The notes: generated by a model not told the origin, from the letters alone. Positions 31,197 to 40,198 are shown, numbered from the stretch's first letter. The stretch is 42,809 nucleotides of DNA from Spirochaetota bacterium (GCA_026418195.1 JAOABU010000152.1:1-42809), one strand, 5' to 3'. Program-made: numbers and translations.

Positions 31197-32630
31197 ATGT
31201 CGCAAGAAATAGATTTAATTCCTTTAAATTCCTGTGTGAAAACGCAGGGGGCTGTCAAACGCTTACTCTCTTCGGGAGAGACAGTAGTATGTATACACAG
31301 GCAAAGTGGGAAAACTCGAAGAGTTGCGTTCAAAGCTCTCTATCAAAACAGCAAAGACTTTTGGCTGAATCCTCATTCTAGTTGGGAATACTTTCTGCAT
31401 AGAACCGTAGCGGAGCATCTGCAACTTCCTATCGAAGAAGGGGGCCCGAGGGTGGGGATTCCTTCTGAAATTTTAGATCTTCAGGAAGAAATTATAGAGG
31501 AAATAGATGAAGGTTTGTCGAAGACGGAAGAAGGGGTAGGGAGTATCAACTTTGGACCCGAGTATGAGCGAATTGAGAAACTTCCCCTTTCCCAGAGGAT
31601 AGACCTGCTTACTGAGTTTAAGAAACGGCTCGATGAGCTTGCCCAGAAGAAAGCTCCCTTGACCGAAGAAAAAGCGGAAGCCCTGGTAACTTCGAGTAGG
31701 GATGCAGCGCTTATCAACCGCGCAACGTTATGGGAAGCACTTAAGCTGGGAGATGAAGAAGCACGGCAGTTTACGCAAGGGGTAGTGACTGCAACTCGCG
31801 AGATGGTGAAGTCTACCGCTCGTTTGGTGGATGCGGAAATTTTCCAGCATGAGTTAATAAAACGCTTGATCGAACGTTCCAACGGTACCGTGGTGCAACA
31901 TATGACACGGGTATTTTTGAATGGTCTCAGTTTTCTTTCTTATTACAATGAGCAAATCCGTTCTACCAGTCTAACGAATCGAGTCCGAATTCAGTTTGCT
32001 AAACGGTATCGTCCATACTATCGGCAATTACTTCCCCATCTCCATCCAGAGGATGTAGTCCTGGAACGGGTATTTTACAAAGGAATGCAGGCTGTTCCAG
32101 AAGTTGATTTTCATCATTTCGCAACAGGTTTTCTCGTACATGATATCGGGAAAGCGGATGCCATCGAATACCATGAAGGGGAAGCGGGGTACAACAGGGA
32201 CATTATCGTGGAACATGTAAAAATTGGATACCAAGCGATTATGAATAAGACGAACTACCCACGGCAGGCAGGATTAATTGCCGGCTATCACCATGAATAC
32301 TATGGAGATCCTTCAGGATATGGATACTTCAGGGAATACCTATCTCAATATAGGAAGGCAAACCCTAAGGCAACTCAGGATTACTGCATGACCTATGAGC
32401 TAGAACCCATTTTGGATTATCAGGCACTGGCCTATTTCCCTGCCAAGGTATTGGAGATAGTAGATATATATGACTCATTAACGGATCCAATGAGAAGTTA
32501 TCGCCAAGCTCTGGAGCCTCAAGAGGCGGTGAGATTAATGCGAAAAGAGTTTATCGAAGAGAAATTAAAAATCGATCCGATTCTGTTCGAACTGTTTGTC
32601 CAATTTTTAGAAAGGCGGTTTCCTAATTGA
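31197..32630 (+). CDS. HD-GYP-like phosphohydrolase with variant GYG motif
   Basis: 477 aa. Residues 1-220 are an unrecognised region with an acidic helical stretch (90-165). The C-terminal HD domain starts near 230: QHMTRV, HDIGK with His315-Asp316, His340 (VEHVKIG), HHE at 365-367, and DIYDSLTDPMRSYRQAL, the signature of HD-GYP cyclic-di-GMP phosphodiesterases. The GYP triplet reads GYG (374-376) after DPS rather than DGS. Metal ligands appear kept, so hydrolase activity is plausible but the substrate is uncertain. A coupled small gene follows. Confidence 0.82.
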   Translation: MSQEIDLIPLNSCVKTQGAVKRLLSSGETVVCIHRQSGKTRRVAFKALYQNSKDFWLNPHSSWEYFLHRTVAEHLQLPIEEGGPRVGIPSEILDLQEEIIEEIDEGLSKTEEGVGSINFGPEYERIEKLPLSQRIDLLTEFKKRLDELAQKKAPLTEEKAEALVTSSRDAALINRATLWEALKLGDEEARQFTQGVVTATREMVKSTARLVDAEIFQHELIKRLIERSNGTVVQHMTRVFLNGLSFLSYYNEQIRSTSLTNRVRIQFAKRYRPYYRQLLPHLHPEDVVLERVFYKGMQAVPEVDFHHFATGFLVHDIGKADAIEYHEGEAGYNRDIIVEHVKIGYQAIMNKTNYPRQAGLIAGYHHEYYGDPSGYGYFREYLSQYRKANPKATQDYCMTYELEPILDYQALAYFPAKVLEIVDIYDSLTDPMRSYRQALEPQEAVRLMRKEFIEEKLKIDPILFELFVQFLERRFPN

Positions 32631-33070
32631 ACAGCGTACCTAAAACCATTGTAAACAAGTTTGTCAAAGATAGAATTGCCTACTACACCATACACTGGTC
32701 ACCCATTATTCGCGTGGATAAGTATGAAATTCAAAGAACGGTTCCTGCGATGGCTGGAATCTTCGAATTGTTCTATCGAGGGCAGGATCGGAAACTCCAT
32801 TTATTTCACTATGGGATAGCTTGGCTTGGAGGGTTGCGGGCGGTGATTCGTGAAATGACAGATCCGATCCTGATGAAGGATCGACCCGATATCCAACGAA
32901 TCTTAAAGGATCACGAATGTTTTTACCGATTCGTGGTCTGCGAATCAAGAGAGGATTTGGAGGATCTCGTATCGTTTTTCGGGAAGACAAAGGGAGCACC
33001 CCAACGAGCCGCTTCGGGCAGATACGAAAATGTTCGATTGAAAGAGCTGACCCCTGGAACACAGTTCTAA
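32627..33070 (+). CDS. Conserved-looking small protein coupled to HD-GYP gene, unknown
   Basis: 147 aa, not recognised. TTG start at 32627 overlaps the upstream stop (TTGA), so translation is coupled. No signal peptide, membrane helix or Cys cluster; alternating beta/alpha pattern with aromatic-rich segments (YYTIHWSP, FELFYRG, FYRFVVCES). Soluble partner or regulator of the HD-GYP-like protein is a reasonable guess from position alone. Convergent with the HAD gene 40 bases downstream. Confidence 0.65.
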   Translation: MNSVPKTIVNKFVKDRIAYYTIHWSPIIRVDKYEIQRTVPAMAGIFELFYRGQDRKLHLFHYGIAWLGGLRAVIREMTDPILMKDRPDIQRILKDHECFYRFVVCESREDLEDLVSFFGKTKGAPQRAASGRYENVRLKELTPGTQF

Positions 33071-33110
33071 CCTATGAGTTTTAACGATTTAGAAATTCCT
33101 AGTTTGGCAA

Positions 33111-33770
33111 TCAGGAAAGTACTCTAGGTGCAGGCGGAACGGGCAGGCTGTACATAGGACAGATACGCTTAGCTGTGTCATAGAGATCCGTGAATTGATG
33201 GGCCCGTATCCCTAAGCGGGAAGCGGTCTCTACATGGATAGCGATATCGTCTAGGTACAGAATTCCATCAGCTGGTTTCCCTGTGAGGCTTATGGCGTAC
33301 CGAAATATATCTTCTTCCGGTTTGATCAAGCCCAAGGCTCCAGAAACAACCTGATACTGAAAAAGTTCTTTCCAGGGTGCTGGTTCCACAACAGACCGAT
33401 AGAACCGTACAGGCATGTTGGTTAAAAGCCCGATATCGAAACCCTGATCCCGTAGCACCTGAATCCAGCGTAAGGTTGCCTCGTTCATTTGACTCCAGCA
33501 CTGGTCATCCTCTTGCACTAGCAGGGGAATGTCGTTGGAGTCTACAGTACTATCCAATGCAATGAAGATAGCTTTCCAGTATCGTTCGGTGTCCCAAGTG
33601 TCCCGATCGTAAAAAGGGCGGTACTTTTCGTAGGCCTCCCTAAGTTTCGAATAGGAAAGATGGTACTTTTCTGCGGTTCGGTTCAGGAACTGGGTTAGAT
33701 ATCCATTACTGGGGAGAGTAAGCACGTTTCCAAAGTCGAAATAGATGGTGTGAATCCTGTGGTTTGTCAT
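33111..33770 (-). CDS. HAD-superfamily hydrolase, subfamily IA
   Basis: 219 aa. Motif I YFDFGNVL (Asp nucleophile), motif II LLTNMP, motif III Lys in LIKPEEDIF and motif IV LYLDD identify a haloacid-dehalogenase-like phosphatase with a helical cap (about 15-95). Substrate unknown. GGGAAGG precedes the ATG at 33770. It lies 51 bases after aroC in the same direction and could be part of the aroK-aroC unit. Confidence 0.85.
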   Translation of the reverse strand: MTNHRIHTIYFDFGNVLTLPSNGYLTQFLNRTAEKYHLSYSKLREAYEKYRPFYDRDTWDTERYWKAIFIALDSTVDSNDIPLLVQEDDQCWSQMNEATLRWIQVLRDQGFDIGLLTNMPVRFYRSVVEPAPWKELFQYQVVSGALGLIKPEEDIFRYAISLTGKPADGILYLDDIAIHVETASRLGIRAHQFTDLYDTAKRICPMYSLPVPPAPRVLS

Positions 33771-33821
33771 GTGCCTTCCCTTTTTTAGTTTCTATTCAAT
33801 GATTCAAATAGGTTCCACGAT

Positions 33822-34877
33822 TCAATAAAACAGGGCCGCTTGTCGTTTGAAGCAGTCTTCTAGAACTATGGCAGCCATGGCTTCCACGACAGGTACAATC
33901 CGAGGGCAAATACACACGTCATGCCTACCTTCGGTGCGGATGATCTGTTCGTGCCCTTCAATATCAAGAGTATGCTGGGGGCGTCCAATAGAGGCTACTG
34001 GCTTTACGGCTATTCGGAAAAGAATTTCTTCGCCCGTACTGATTCCTCCAAGGATGCCACCCGCATGATTGGTTAGGAATCCAGAAGAGGACATTTGATC
34101 GTTATGCTCACTCCCTCGCATATCCGCTGCTTTGAATCCGGCACCAAACTCGATTCCCTTCACTGCTCCAATGGAAAGCATCGCATGAGCTAGTAGAGCA
34201 TCCAGTTTGTCAAATACCGGTTCTCCTAAACCTGCAGGCACACCCCGGATCCGGCATTCCACGATACCTCCTACCGAATCTTCCTCCGCTTTACGAAGTG
34301 CGATTACCTCCAACATCTGTTCCGCTGCTTCTAAATCACAGGCTCTTAAAGGGTTTTGCTCAATCACATCCGGGTCAAAAGTATTGCACTGAATCCCCGC
34401 TGCTCGGACAGTGTACGCTAGTATCTCGACCCCCCTCGTCCGTAGAATCTTCTTTGCTACTGCACCCGCTGCTACCCGAGCAGCAGTCTCTCTTCCCGAT
34501 GCCCTTCCTGAACCCCGGTAATCCCGAATACCGTACTTTTTCAAATACGTGTAATCCGCATGCCCCGGACGAAACATGTCTTTGATCGGAAGATACGCTT
34601 CGGGTCGTGCATCTGAGTTGTAAAGGATTAAGAACAGAGGGGTTCCCGTTGTTTTACCTTCAAAGGTTCCCGCTAGGATGGAAACTTTATCGTCTTCCTT
34701 CCGAGGAGTGGTAATTTCCGATTGGCCTGGTTTGCGGCGATCCAATTCTTTTTGAATGTCCTTTTCACTCAGTTCCATGCCCGGACATACCCCATCGATC
34801 ACCACTCCTACGGCGCCTCCATGGGATTCTCCAAAGGTGGTGATGCGAAACAGTTCTCCAAAACTATTTCCGCTCAT
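33822..34877 (-). CDS. aroC: Chorismate synthase
   Basis: 351 aa, full length. The N-terminal signature ITTFGESHGGAVGVVIDG and the GSGRASGRETAARVAAGA motif are diagnostic; RPGHADYTYLKKYG and RHDVCICPR are also conserved. It converts 5-enolpyruvylshikimate-3-phosphate to chorismate using reduced FMN, the last step of the shikimate pathway. GCAGGAG precedes the ATG, which overlaps the aroK end by 14 bases. Confidence 0.96.
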   Translation of the reverse strand: MSGNSFGELFRITTFGESHGGAVGVVIDGVCPGMELSEKDIQKELDRRKPGQSEITTPRKEDDKVSILAGTFEGKTTGTPLFLILYNSDARPEAYLPIKDMFRPGHADYTYLKKYGIRDYRGSGRASGRETAARVAAGAVAKKILRTRGVEILAYTVRAAGIQCNTFDPDVIEQNPLRACDLEAAEQMLEVIALRKAEEDSVGGIVECRIRGVPAGLGEPVFDKLDALLAHAMLSIGAVKGIEFGAGFKAADMRGSEHNDQMSSSGFLTNHAGGILGGISTGEEILFRIAVKPVASIGRPQHTLDIEGHEQIIRTEGRHDVCICPRIVPVVEAMAAIVLEDCFKRQAALFY

Positions 34878-35442
34878 TCAACGCTCCTGCATGAAGATGA
34901 TGTACCAATTCTTGTACCAAATCGTCGATGGTTTTCCCTGTGGTCGTGAGGATCCAATTCGCCGCTGTGCGATAGAGAGCGGTTCGATGTTCGTACAACC
35001 GATGAAAATCTCCCTTTGGATCCTCTTCGTTTAAAAAGGAAGGGATCCCTCCTCGTAGAATGCGATCTAGAAGGATCTCTTCTGTTTCTTCAAGATATAT
35101 AAAGTATCCAAATGGATCAAGAACGGAAAGGGCACTGGGGTTCTCAATTGTGCCCCCTCCCAGCGCAAGGATACAAACAGGGTTTTGGGAAGTGATCCCG
35201 AAAACTTCGATCAGTTGATTGATTCCTTCCACTTCTAGTTCTTGGAAACCGGACTTCCCAAGGGTGCGGAATATTTCCCGTATGGGCATGTAGGTTCCTG
35301 TTCGCTGGGTGTAGATTCTACTGACCCTATCATCTAGATCTTCAAAGGGCAATGATAGGGCCTTCGAAACATGTTGCCCTAGGGTAGTTTTCCCACAATG
35401 TTTCATTCCCATGAGAACCAGAATGGGCTTAGAAACAGACAT
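34864..35442 (-). CDS. aroK: Shikimate kinase
   Basis: 192 aa. P-loop GMKHCGKTT (12-20), shikimate-binding FEDLDDRV and the LALGGGT motif identify AroK, which phosphorylates shikimate with ATP. The lid and C-terminal Arg residues are present (HRTALYRTAANW). Coupled to aroC by a 14-base overlap; it supplies the substrate two steps before AroC. Start ATG at 35442 lacks a Shine-Dalgarno site and lies eight bases after a possible -10 box. Confidence 0.92.
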   Translation of the reverse strand: MSVSKPILVLMGMKHCGKTTLGQHVSKALSLPFEDLDDRVSRIYTQRTGTYMPIREIFRTLGKSGFQELEVEGINQLIEVFGITSQNPVCILALGGGTIENPSALSVLDPFGYFIYLEETEEILLDRILRGGIPSFLNEEDPKGDFHRLYEHRTALYRTAANWILTTTGKTIDDLVQELVHHLHAGALNERK

Positions 35443-35450
35443 ATGGCTGG

Positions 35451-35480
35451 ATGGTAGCCTAATCTTTTGCTAAGATGCAA
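35451..35480 (-). promoter_or_regulatory. Weak putative promoter for aroK
   Basis: Minus strand TTGCAT (35475-35480), 18 bases, TACCAT (35451-35456), ending eight bases before the ATG. Matches are moderate, so confidence is low; the placement agrees with other leaderless candidates. Confidence 0.25.
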
Positions 35481-35482
35481 GG

Positions 35483-35881
35483 GTGCACTTAGAATGGAAG
35501 GTTCGGGTTCTGAATGCTTTACAGGAAGCCGTCAAGGTAGTTGCTAACCGGAAGAAAAAAGCAAACGGTAAAGCGGACAGGTTGCCAATCGAAGGGGAAC
35601 TAGAAGCGATCACAACAATCGCGCTCTACAGGGTAGTGCTCCAGATGCGACCTGACCTCCGCAAACATCCGAATTATCGACATGCTTGTCGCGTACTGGA
35701 AGAACTGCCTCTTTGGTCAGTAGATCGGGAGTTTGCTATGGAAGTGATCGATTGCGTATCCTCCATCCTGGGGCTTCCGTTCCGGTACTATGCACGTGAT
35801 GAATCCTTTTGTACGGTAGACCAGGTACGAACGAAAAAAATCAAAGCAGTGGAAAAGCTATTAAAGGTGAATCTCCTGTAA
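35483..35881 (+). CDS. Small unknown protein divergent from aroK
   Basis: 132 aa from GTG at 35483, not recognised. Highly helical and basic, with RKKKANGK near residue 25 and KTKKIKAVEKL-like basic C-terminus; no signal peptide, membrane helix or zinc motif. It could bind nucleic acid, but that is a guess from charge. No clear ribosome site; a TAAGAT -10-like element (35471-35476) ends six bases before the GTG. Convergent with the GGDEF-EAL gene, 12 bases apart. Confidence 0.55.
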   Translation: MHLEWKVRVLNALQEAVKVVANRKKKANGKADRLPIEGELEAITTIALYRVVLQMRPDLRKHPNYRHACRVLEELPLWSVDREFAMEVIDCVSSILGLPFRYYARDESFCTVDQVRTKKIKAVEKLLKVNLL

Positions 35882-35893
35882 CCTTCCGTAGAG

Positions 35894-37963
35894 CTAAAAC
35901 AGCAACGGTAAAGGCTGGGAGAACAAGTACCCCTGCCCATAGTCCACACCGATGTCCTGTAGTTTTTTGCGTATTTCTTCTGATTCGACAAACTCTGCGA
36001 TGGTTTTCATTCCCATTACATGCCCGATATCGTTTACAGCCATCACTAATGCTAAATCGATAGGATTCTCCAGAACGTTTTGTACGTATGAACCATCGAT
36101 CTTCAGGTAATCGACGGGTAGGTTTTTTAAGTAGGAAAAAGAGCTGAATCCATTTCCAAAGTCATCCAATGCAAACGTACATCCAAACTCTCTTAGGTTT
36201 TTTATAAGGGTAGTAGCCCGACTGAAGTTCTGTATGGCTGCAGTTTCAGTGATTTCGAAGCAGAATAAAGCGGGGGAGACTCTATAAGCGAGGAATGTGG
36301 CAGTGATGTAGTCGAAGAGTTTTTCGTCGGCTATGCTAGCAGCAGAGATATTGATGCAGAACATGGGACTTTTGCCCGCTTCCCTTTGAATCAAGGTATG
36401 GGAAGCCTCTGCGACTTTGCGAATCACGAGTCGATCGATAGCAGGCATTAAATGATACCGCTCCGCCGCAGGAATAAATTCTGAAGGGGCTACCAGAGAT
36501 CCATCTTCCTGTTGAATCCGGATAAGGATCTCTTTTTTAGGAATTGGGCTTGTACCCTGTTGGAGAGGGACTATGTCGTGGGTAAAAAGGACAAATTTAT
36601 CCTGATCAATCGCCCGGGTCAATCGAGTGATCCACTGCATCTCTCCCCTGCGTTTCTGGAACAGGATGTTGCCGGATTCGTAGAACCGGCATCGATTTCC
36701 CCCCTCTTCTTTAGCCAACCTGCAAGCTTCTTCTCCCATGGCTAAGGCAGTGTAAGGATCCCGCACGGTTGTATCCAGTGTAGCAATTCCGATACTGGCA
36801 AAGATGGGAAAACTGCTCTTCTGCCAAGGGAAGACTCTCTGAACCTCGGTAAGCAGGGTAGTCCCAAGATTGAGTACTTCTGATTGGGATTGGTTCCAGG
36901 TGAGGATGCAAAACTCATCCGAACCGATACGTCCTACCGGAAACTCTTTTGGAACGTTTGTACGTATATCCAATGCTACTTGCCTGAGAAGCTCGTCTCC
37001 TGCATGATGTCCGCATACGTTGTTCACGATTCGGAAATTGTCCAGGTTCAAGTAGAGCAGCCAGCGATTCTGGATAGGTTTTAGGGATTCCGGAATTACT
37101 TTTTCAGATAGAAGGCTATGGAGGTGTTGGAGGATTTCTGCACGGTTGTCCAGACCCGTCAATAGATCATGGGTGGACTGATAGTCAAGACTATCCGTGA
37201 GGCGGCGGAGATGGCTTACATCCCTGAATGCGATTACCTTGCCCAATGTAGCACCATTCCGTTTACTGATGTGAGCTACGCTTCCCTCAATGGGTATTCT
37301 TCCTCCGTGAGCGGTTGCTAGAAGAAGGTTATCCAACAGTGTTGGAAAAGAATTATCACTCTCCAGCAGGATATGGGAAGGAATGGGTGAATCAGAAAGT
37401 TCATCGAAGAATTGGAACACCTGTTGAATAGGTTTTCCTTTCACTTCTGGTTCTTTATACCCTGTTAAGATTTCAGCAATCGGATTCATGAAATAGATTC
37501 GGTTTTCCGTGTCAATGGCAATGATGCCATCCCCAATTCCTTTCAGAATGGCAGACATCCATTGTTCCTGTTCGTGAAGTTTCCGTTCGATACCATGCTT
37601 GTATAGGACGATTTCTATGGTAGTAAGAAGTTCCCTTTCTTTGAAAGGTTTCAGGATGTAGCCGAAGGGTTCTGCTTGTTTTGCTCGTTCCAGAGTATCC
37701 TGGTCCGAATATGAAGTAAGGAACACTACGGGAATATCGAGGGAATGACGAATCTGTTTTGCAGCTTCTATTCCATCCATCTCCCCCTTCAGCATAATGT
37801 CCATGAGAATCAGGTCTGGAACTTCTTTTTCTGCAACGGTAAGAGCATCTTCACCCGTGGGGATAATTCCAATCACTTCGAACCCAAAATCTAGGAGCCT
37901 CCGTTTTAAATCCAGTGCGATGATCTTCTCGTCTTCTACAATCAGGATTCGTTCCCTTGCCAT
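35894..37963 (-). CDS. Response regulator-PAS-GGDEF-EAL protein
   Basis: 689 aa from ATG at 37963 with AAAGGAAGG upstream; an earlier in-frame TTG lacks support. Receiver domain 1-120 (Asp11 region, phosphoacceptor Asp55, Lys in LKPFKE), PAS about 130-250, GGDEF about 260-430, EAL about 445-685. The GGDEF active motif is GSDEF (347-351), so cyclase activity may be lost. In the EAL domain the first motif reads EIL (478-480) and the preceding QPI is HDI, but ALDDFGNGFSS, the Lys of YLKIDG and the AEFVES glutamates are kept. A cyclic-di-GMP phosphodiesterase controlled by phosphorylation is most likely. Confidence 0.88.
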   Translation of the reverse strand: MARERILIVEDEKIIALDLKRRLLDFGFEVIGIIPTGEDALTVAEKEVPDLILMDIMLKGEMDGIEAAKQIRHSLDIPVVFLTSYSDQDTLERAKQAEPFGYILKPFKERELLTTIEIVLYKHGIERKLHEQEQWMSAILKGIGDGIIAIDTENRIYFMNPIAEILTGYKEPEVKGKPIQQVFQFFDELSDSPIPSHILLESDNSFPTLLDNLLLATAHGGRIPIEGSVAHISKRNGATLGKVIAFRDVSHLRRLTDSLDYQSTHDLLTGLDNRAEILQHLHSLLSEKVIPESLKPIQNRWLLYLNLDNFRIVNNVCGHHAGDELLRQVALDIRTNVPKEFPVGRIGSDEFCILTWNQSQSEVLNLGTTLLTEVQRVFPWQKSSFPIFASIGIATLDTTVRDPYTALAMGEEACRLAKEEGGNRCRFYESGNILFQKRRGEMQWITRLTRAIDQDKFVLFTHDIVPLQQGTSPIPKKEILIRIQQEDGSLVAPSEFIPAAERYHLMPAIDRLVIRKVAEASHTLIQREAGKSPMFCINISAASIADEKLFDYITATFLAYRVSPALFCFEITETAAIQNFSRATTLIKNLREFGCTFALDDFGNGFSSFSYLKNLPVDYLKIDGSYVQNVLENPIDLALVMAVNDIGHVMGMKTIAEFVESEEIRKKLQDIGVDYGQGYLFSQPLPLLF

Positions 37964-38011
37964 CCAACCTTCCTTTGATCCCTTCAATCAGTTATGGCAT
38001 GAACGAGAAGG

Positions 38012-38461
38012 TCAGGGCAATAGCTTCTTTAAAATAAATGGATCAATTCTGAAAGGAGATCCTAAACCTTGAAGAAAATGGTGTTTTTCGAACAGATGGA
38101 GGGAAAGCTCAGAAAACAGGAAATAGGTTCCGGAGGGAAGGTGAGTTACCTCTGCGTTGGTTTTCCGAAAGATTCCATCCTCGAAGGGACAGGCTAGGAA
38201 CCCCCTGGCTTCAGTAACCTGGACTTGATAGATCCCTTTAACAGTGATGGGTTCACCTAGGCCTTTCCTTCCTTCCTCAAGAAGGTGATGGAGAAATCCG
38301 GAAGCCTCGTCGATGTCTATACCCAACTTCTGTAAAGTCTCTTCATCCTGCTCGATGATATCAACCAGATTCCGTGTATCCTCTCCCAAGAACCCTGCCG
38401 AGGTAATAACACCTGGTTGCATGTTTTCCTGTGCCCGTTTCAATTCTGGAGACATCTTCAT
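38012..38461 (-). CDS. Small unknown protein following nqrF
   Basis: 149 aa, not recognised. No signal peptide, membrane helix or Cys cluster. The N-terminal half is acidic and helical (about 25-70), the C-terminal half beta-rich (ITVKGIYQVQVTEARGFLACP; YFLFSELSLHLF). GGGAGG precedes the ATG, 12 bases after nqrF, so it is probably the last gene of the nqr operon and may serve the complex. A conserved association elsewhere cannot be tested here. Confidence 0.65.
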   Translation of the reverse strand: MKMSPELKRAQENMQPGVITSAGFLGEDTRNLVDIIEQDEETLQKLGIDIDEASGFLHHLLEEGRKGLGEPITVKGIYQVQVTEARGFLACPFEDGIFRKTNAEVTHLPSGTYFLFSELSLHLFEKHHFLQGLGSPFRIDPFILKKLLP

Positions 38462-38473
38462 GGCTTACCTCCC

Positions 38474-39595
38474 TTATGCGAACTTATCGAAGTAAATTTT
38501 ATCTGGTGGCACCTGGAACTTTTTCATTACGGCGATACAAGCATCTAGCATACCAGGGCTTCCGCAGAGGTACCCTTCCATTGGCTTGGTGCGATCGATT
38601 TGGGTAGTAAGGTACTTTTCCAAAACCTGTGTGATAAGGCCCGTCTCACCTTTCCAGTCGTCTTCGGGTTGAGGTTCAGAAAGAGCTGCAATGAAACGAA
38701 AGGAAGGCCACTGTTTTTCTATCTGTTTTAATTCTTCCAGATAGAAGAGGTCTTTTTTGGTGCGAGCTCCGAAGAAATACCAAACCTCCCGATCAGTTTT
38801 CCCCTTTTCTAGCATGTCATAGAAAATGGATTTAAAGGGAGCCATCCCAGAACCTCCCGCTACGCAAAGCATAGTGGCTCCTGTTTCCCGAATATGGAAC
38901 TCTCCAAAAGGACCGGTAACGGTAACCGTTTCCCCTTCCTTCATTCGAGTATGAACGTAGGTAGTGACGATACCCCCAGGTACCAAACGAATGAGTAGCT
39001 CTACGTGGTTGCGGTCCGAAGGGCGGGAAGACATGGAGTAGGCTCGTTCGGTTGGCTCTTTGATTTTATCGTACGGAGGGACCATGAGTTGAACGTACTG
39101 ACCTGCCAGAAAATCGATCTCCTTCGGCTCCTCCAACCGAATATACACTTCCTTGATGTCATGGGTAACGTTCCGGATCCGCTCCACTGTTCCTCTATAC
39201 CGTTTGATGTTGAACAGGGCATCGGGAATCTGGATGGAAATATCCTTCTTGAGCTTGATCTGGCAGGAGAGCCTGATATTTTCGGTTGTCTCCTCCTTTG
39301 TCATGTAGGGCAGTTCAGTGGGAAGGTGAGGTCCCACATCGGATGTGACCTTCACTTTACAAGCTCCACAGCTTCCCCTTCCTCCACAGGCGGAAGGAAC
39401 ATAGATTCCCACTTCAGCTAGGGAAAATAGGAGGGGAGCCCCGCCCTTCACTTTCAGCTGTCGTTTACCTTGGTTGATGTCGATGGTAACTTCACCGTAA
39501 TTGTTCACAATTTTATCGGTTATAGAGATCAGGAGGGCCAAGATGGCTGTAATGGCACCTACTGCAGATGAAGCAAGCAATACTGGAACGAACAT
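38474..39595 (-). CDS. nqrF: NqrF, NADH dehydrogenase subunit of Na+-NQR
   Basis: 373 aa. N-terminal helix (about 3-25), a plant-type [2Fe-2S] ferredoxin domain with C70, C76, C79 and C111, then a ferredoxin-reductase domain with RAYSMSS for FAD and GGSGMAPFKSI plus YLCGSPGMLDACI for NADH. This subunit takes electrons from NADH at the cytoplasmic face. It is the feature that separates this cluster from Rnf. AGGAGG precedes the ATG, nine bases after nqrE. Confidence 0.93.
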   Translation of the reverse strand: MFVPVLLASSAVGAITAILALLISITDKIVNNYGEVTIDINQGKRQLKVKGGAPLLFSLAEVGIYVPSACGGRGSCGACKVKVTSDVGPHLPTELPYMTKEETTENIRLSCQIKLKKDISIQIPDALFNIKRYRGTVERIRNVTHDIKEVYIRLEEPKEIDFLAGQYVQLMVPPYDKIKEPTERAYSMSSRPSDRNHVELLIRLVPGGIVTTYVHTRMKEGETVTVTGPFGEFHIRETGATMLCVAGGSGMAPFKSIFYDMLEKGKTDREVWYFFGARTKKDLFYLEELKQIEKQWPSFRFIAALSEPQPEDDWKGETGLITQVLEKYLTTQIDRTKPMEGYLCGSPGMLDACIAVMKKFQVPPDKIYFDKFA

Positions 39596-39604
39596 GGGAA
39601 CCTC

Positions 39605-40198
39605 CTATTGAACCTTCAACATACCCGAGAAGCCGATGAAAGCCATGGCCATGAATCCAATGGTGATCAGGGTTATGCCGGGACCCTTTAACCCGGCTGG
39701 GACAGGAGCTCTGTCTACTTTCTTTCGAATAGCCGCTAAAGAAGCGATTGCCAACCACCACCCTAACCCAGAACCTAGGCTGAAAATGGCCGATTGAAGG
39801 AAGGTGTAGTTTCTGATTTCGATGAATAACACTGCACCCAAGATTGCGCAGTTCACCGTGATGAGGGGTAAAAAGATCCCCAGTGTCATATAGAGGGCAG
39901 GGGACAAACGATCGATTACCATTTCCAAGATCTGCACTACCGCGGCAATCACGATGATGAACACGATGAACCGAAGGTAGTACAGTCCTAAAGGAAACAG
40001 GATATAATGGAGAACGGCCCAGTTCACTACTCCTGTAATGGTGAGTACTACAGTTACGGCTAACCCAAGACCGTTGGAAGAATCAAAATCCTTAGAGATC
40101 GAAATGAAGGAGCACATTCCAAGGAAGTTGGCTAAAAGGATGTTACTGGTAAAGATGGAGGCGAAAAAGAGGCTCAAAGGGGCAATTTGCGGACTCAT
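39605..40198 (-). CDS. nqrE: NqrE, membrane subunit
   Basis: 197 aa, six helices. The [2Fe-2S] cysteines are both present: C29 in NFLGMCSF and C117 in ITVNCAILG. GSGLGWWLAIASLAAIRKK and ITIGFMAMAFIGFSG are typical NqrE segments. Together with NqrD it holds the intramembrane cluster. ATGA overlap with nqrD. Serves as the intact comparison for RnfA at 12880-13455. Confidence 0.94.
   Translation of the reverse strand: MSPQIAPLSLFFASIFTSNILLANFLGMCSFISISKDFDSSNGLGLAVTVVLTITGVVNWAVLHYILFPLGLYYLRFIVFIIVIAAVVQILEMVIDRLSPALYMTLGIFLPLITVNCAILGAVLFIEIRNYTFLQSAIFSLGSGLGWWLAIASLAAIRKKVDRAPVPAGLKGPGITLITIGFMAMAFIGFSGMLKVQ

Noticed and set aside
33771-33821. Terminator between aroC and the HAD gene
   Set aside because: The interval is AT-rich, but no stable inverted repeat followed by a T run is visible.
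39005-39421. Open frame of 138 codons opposite nqrF
   Set aside because: The minus strand has all the NqrF motifs; the plus-strand frame has no recognisable domain or start signal.
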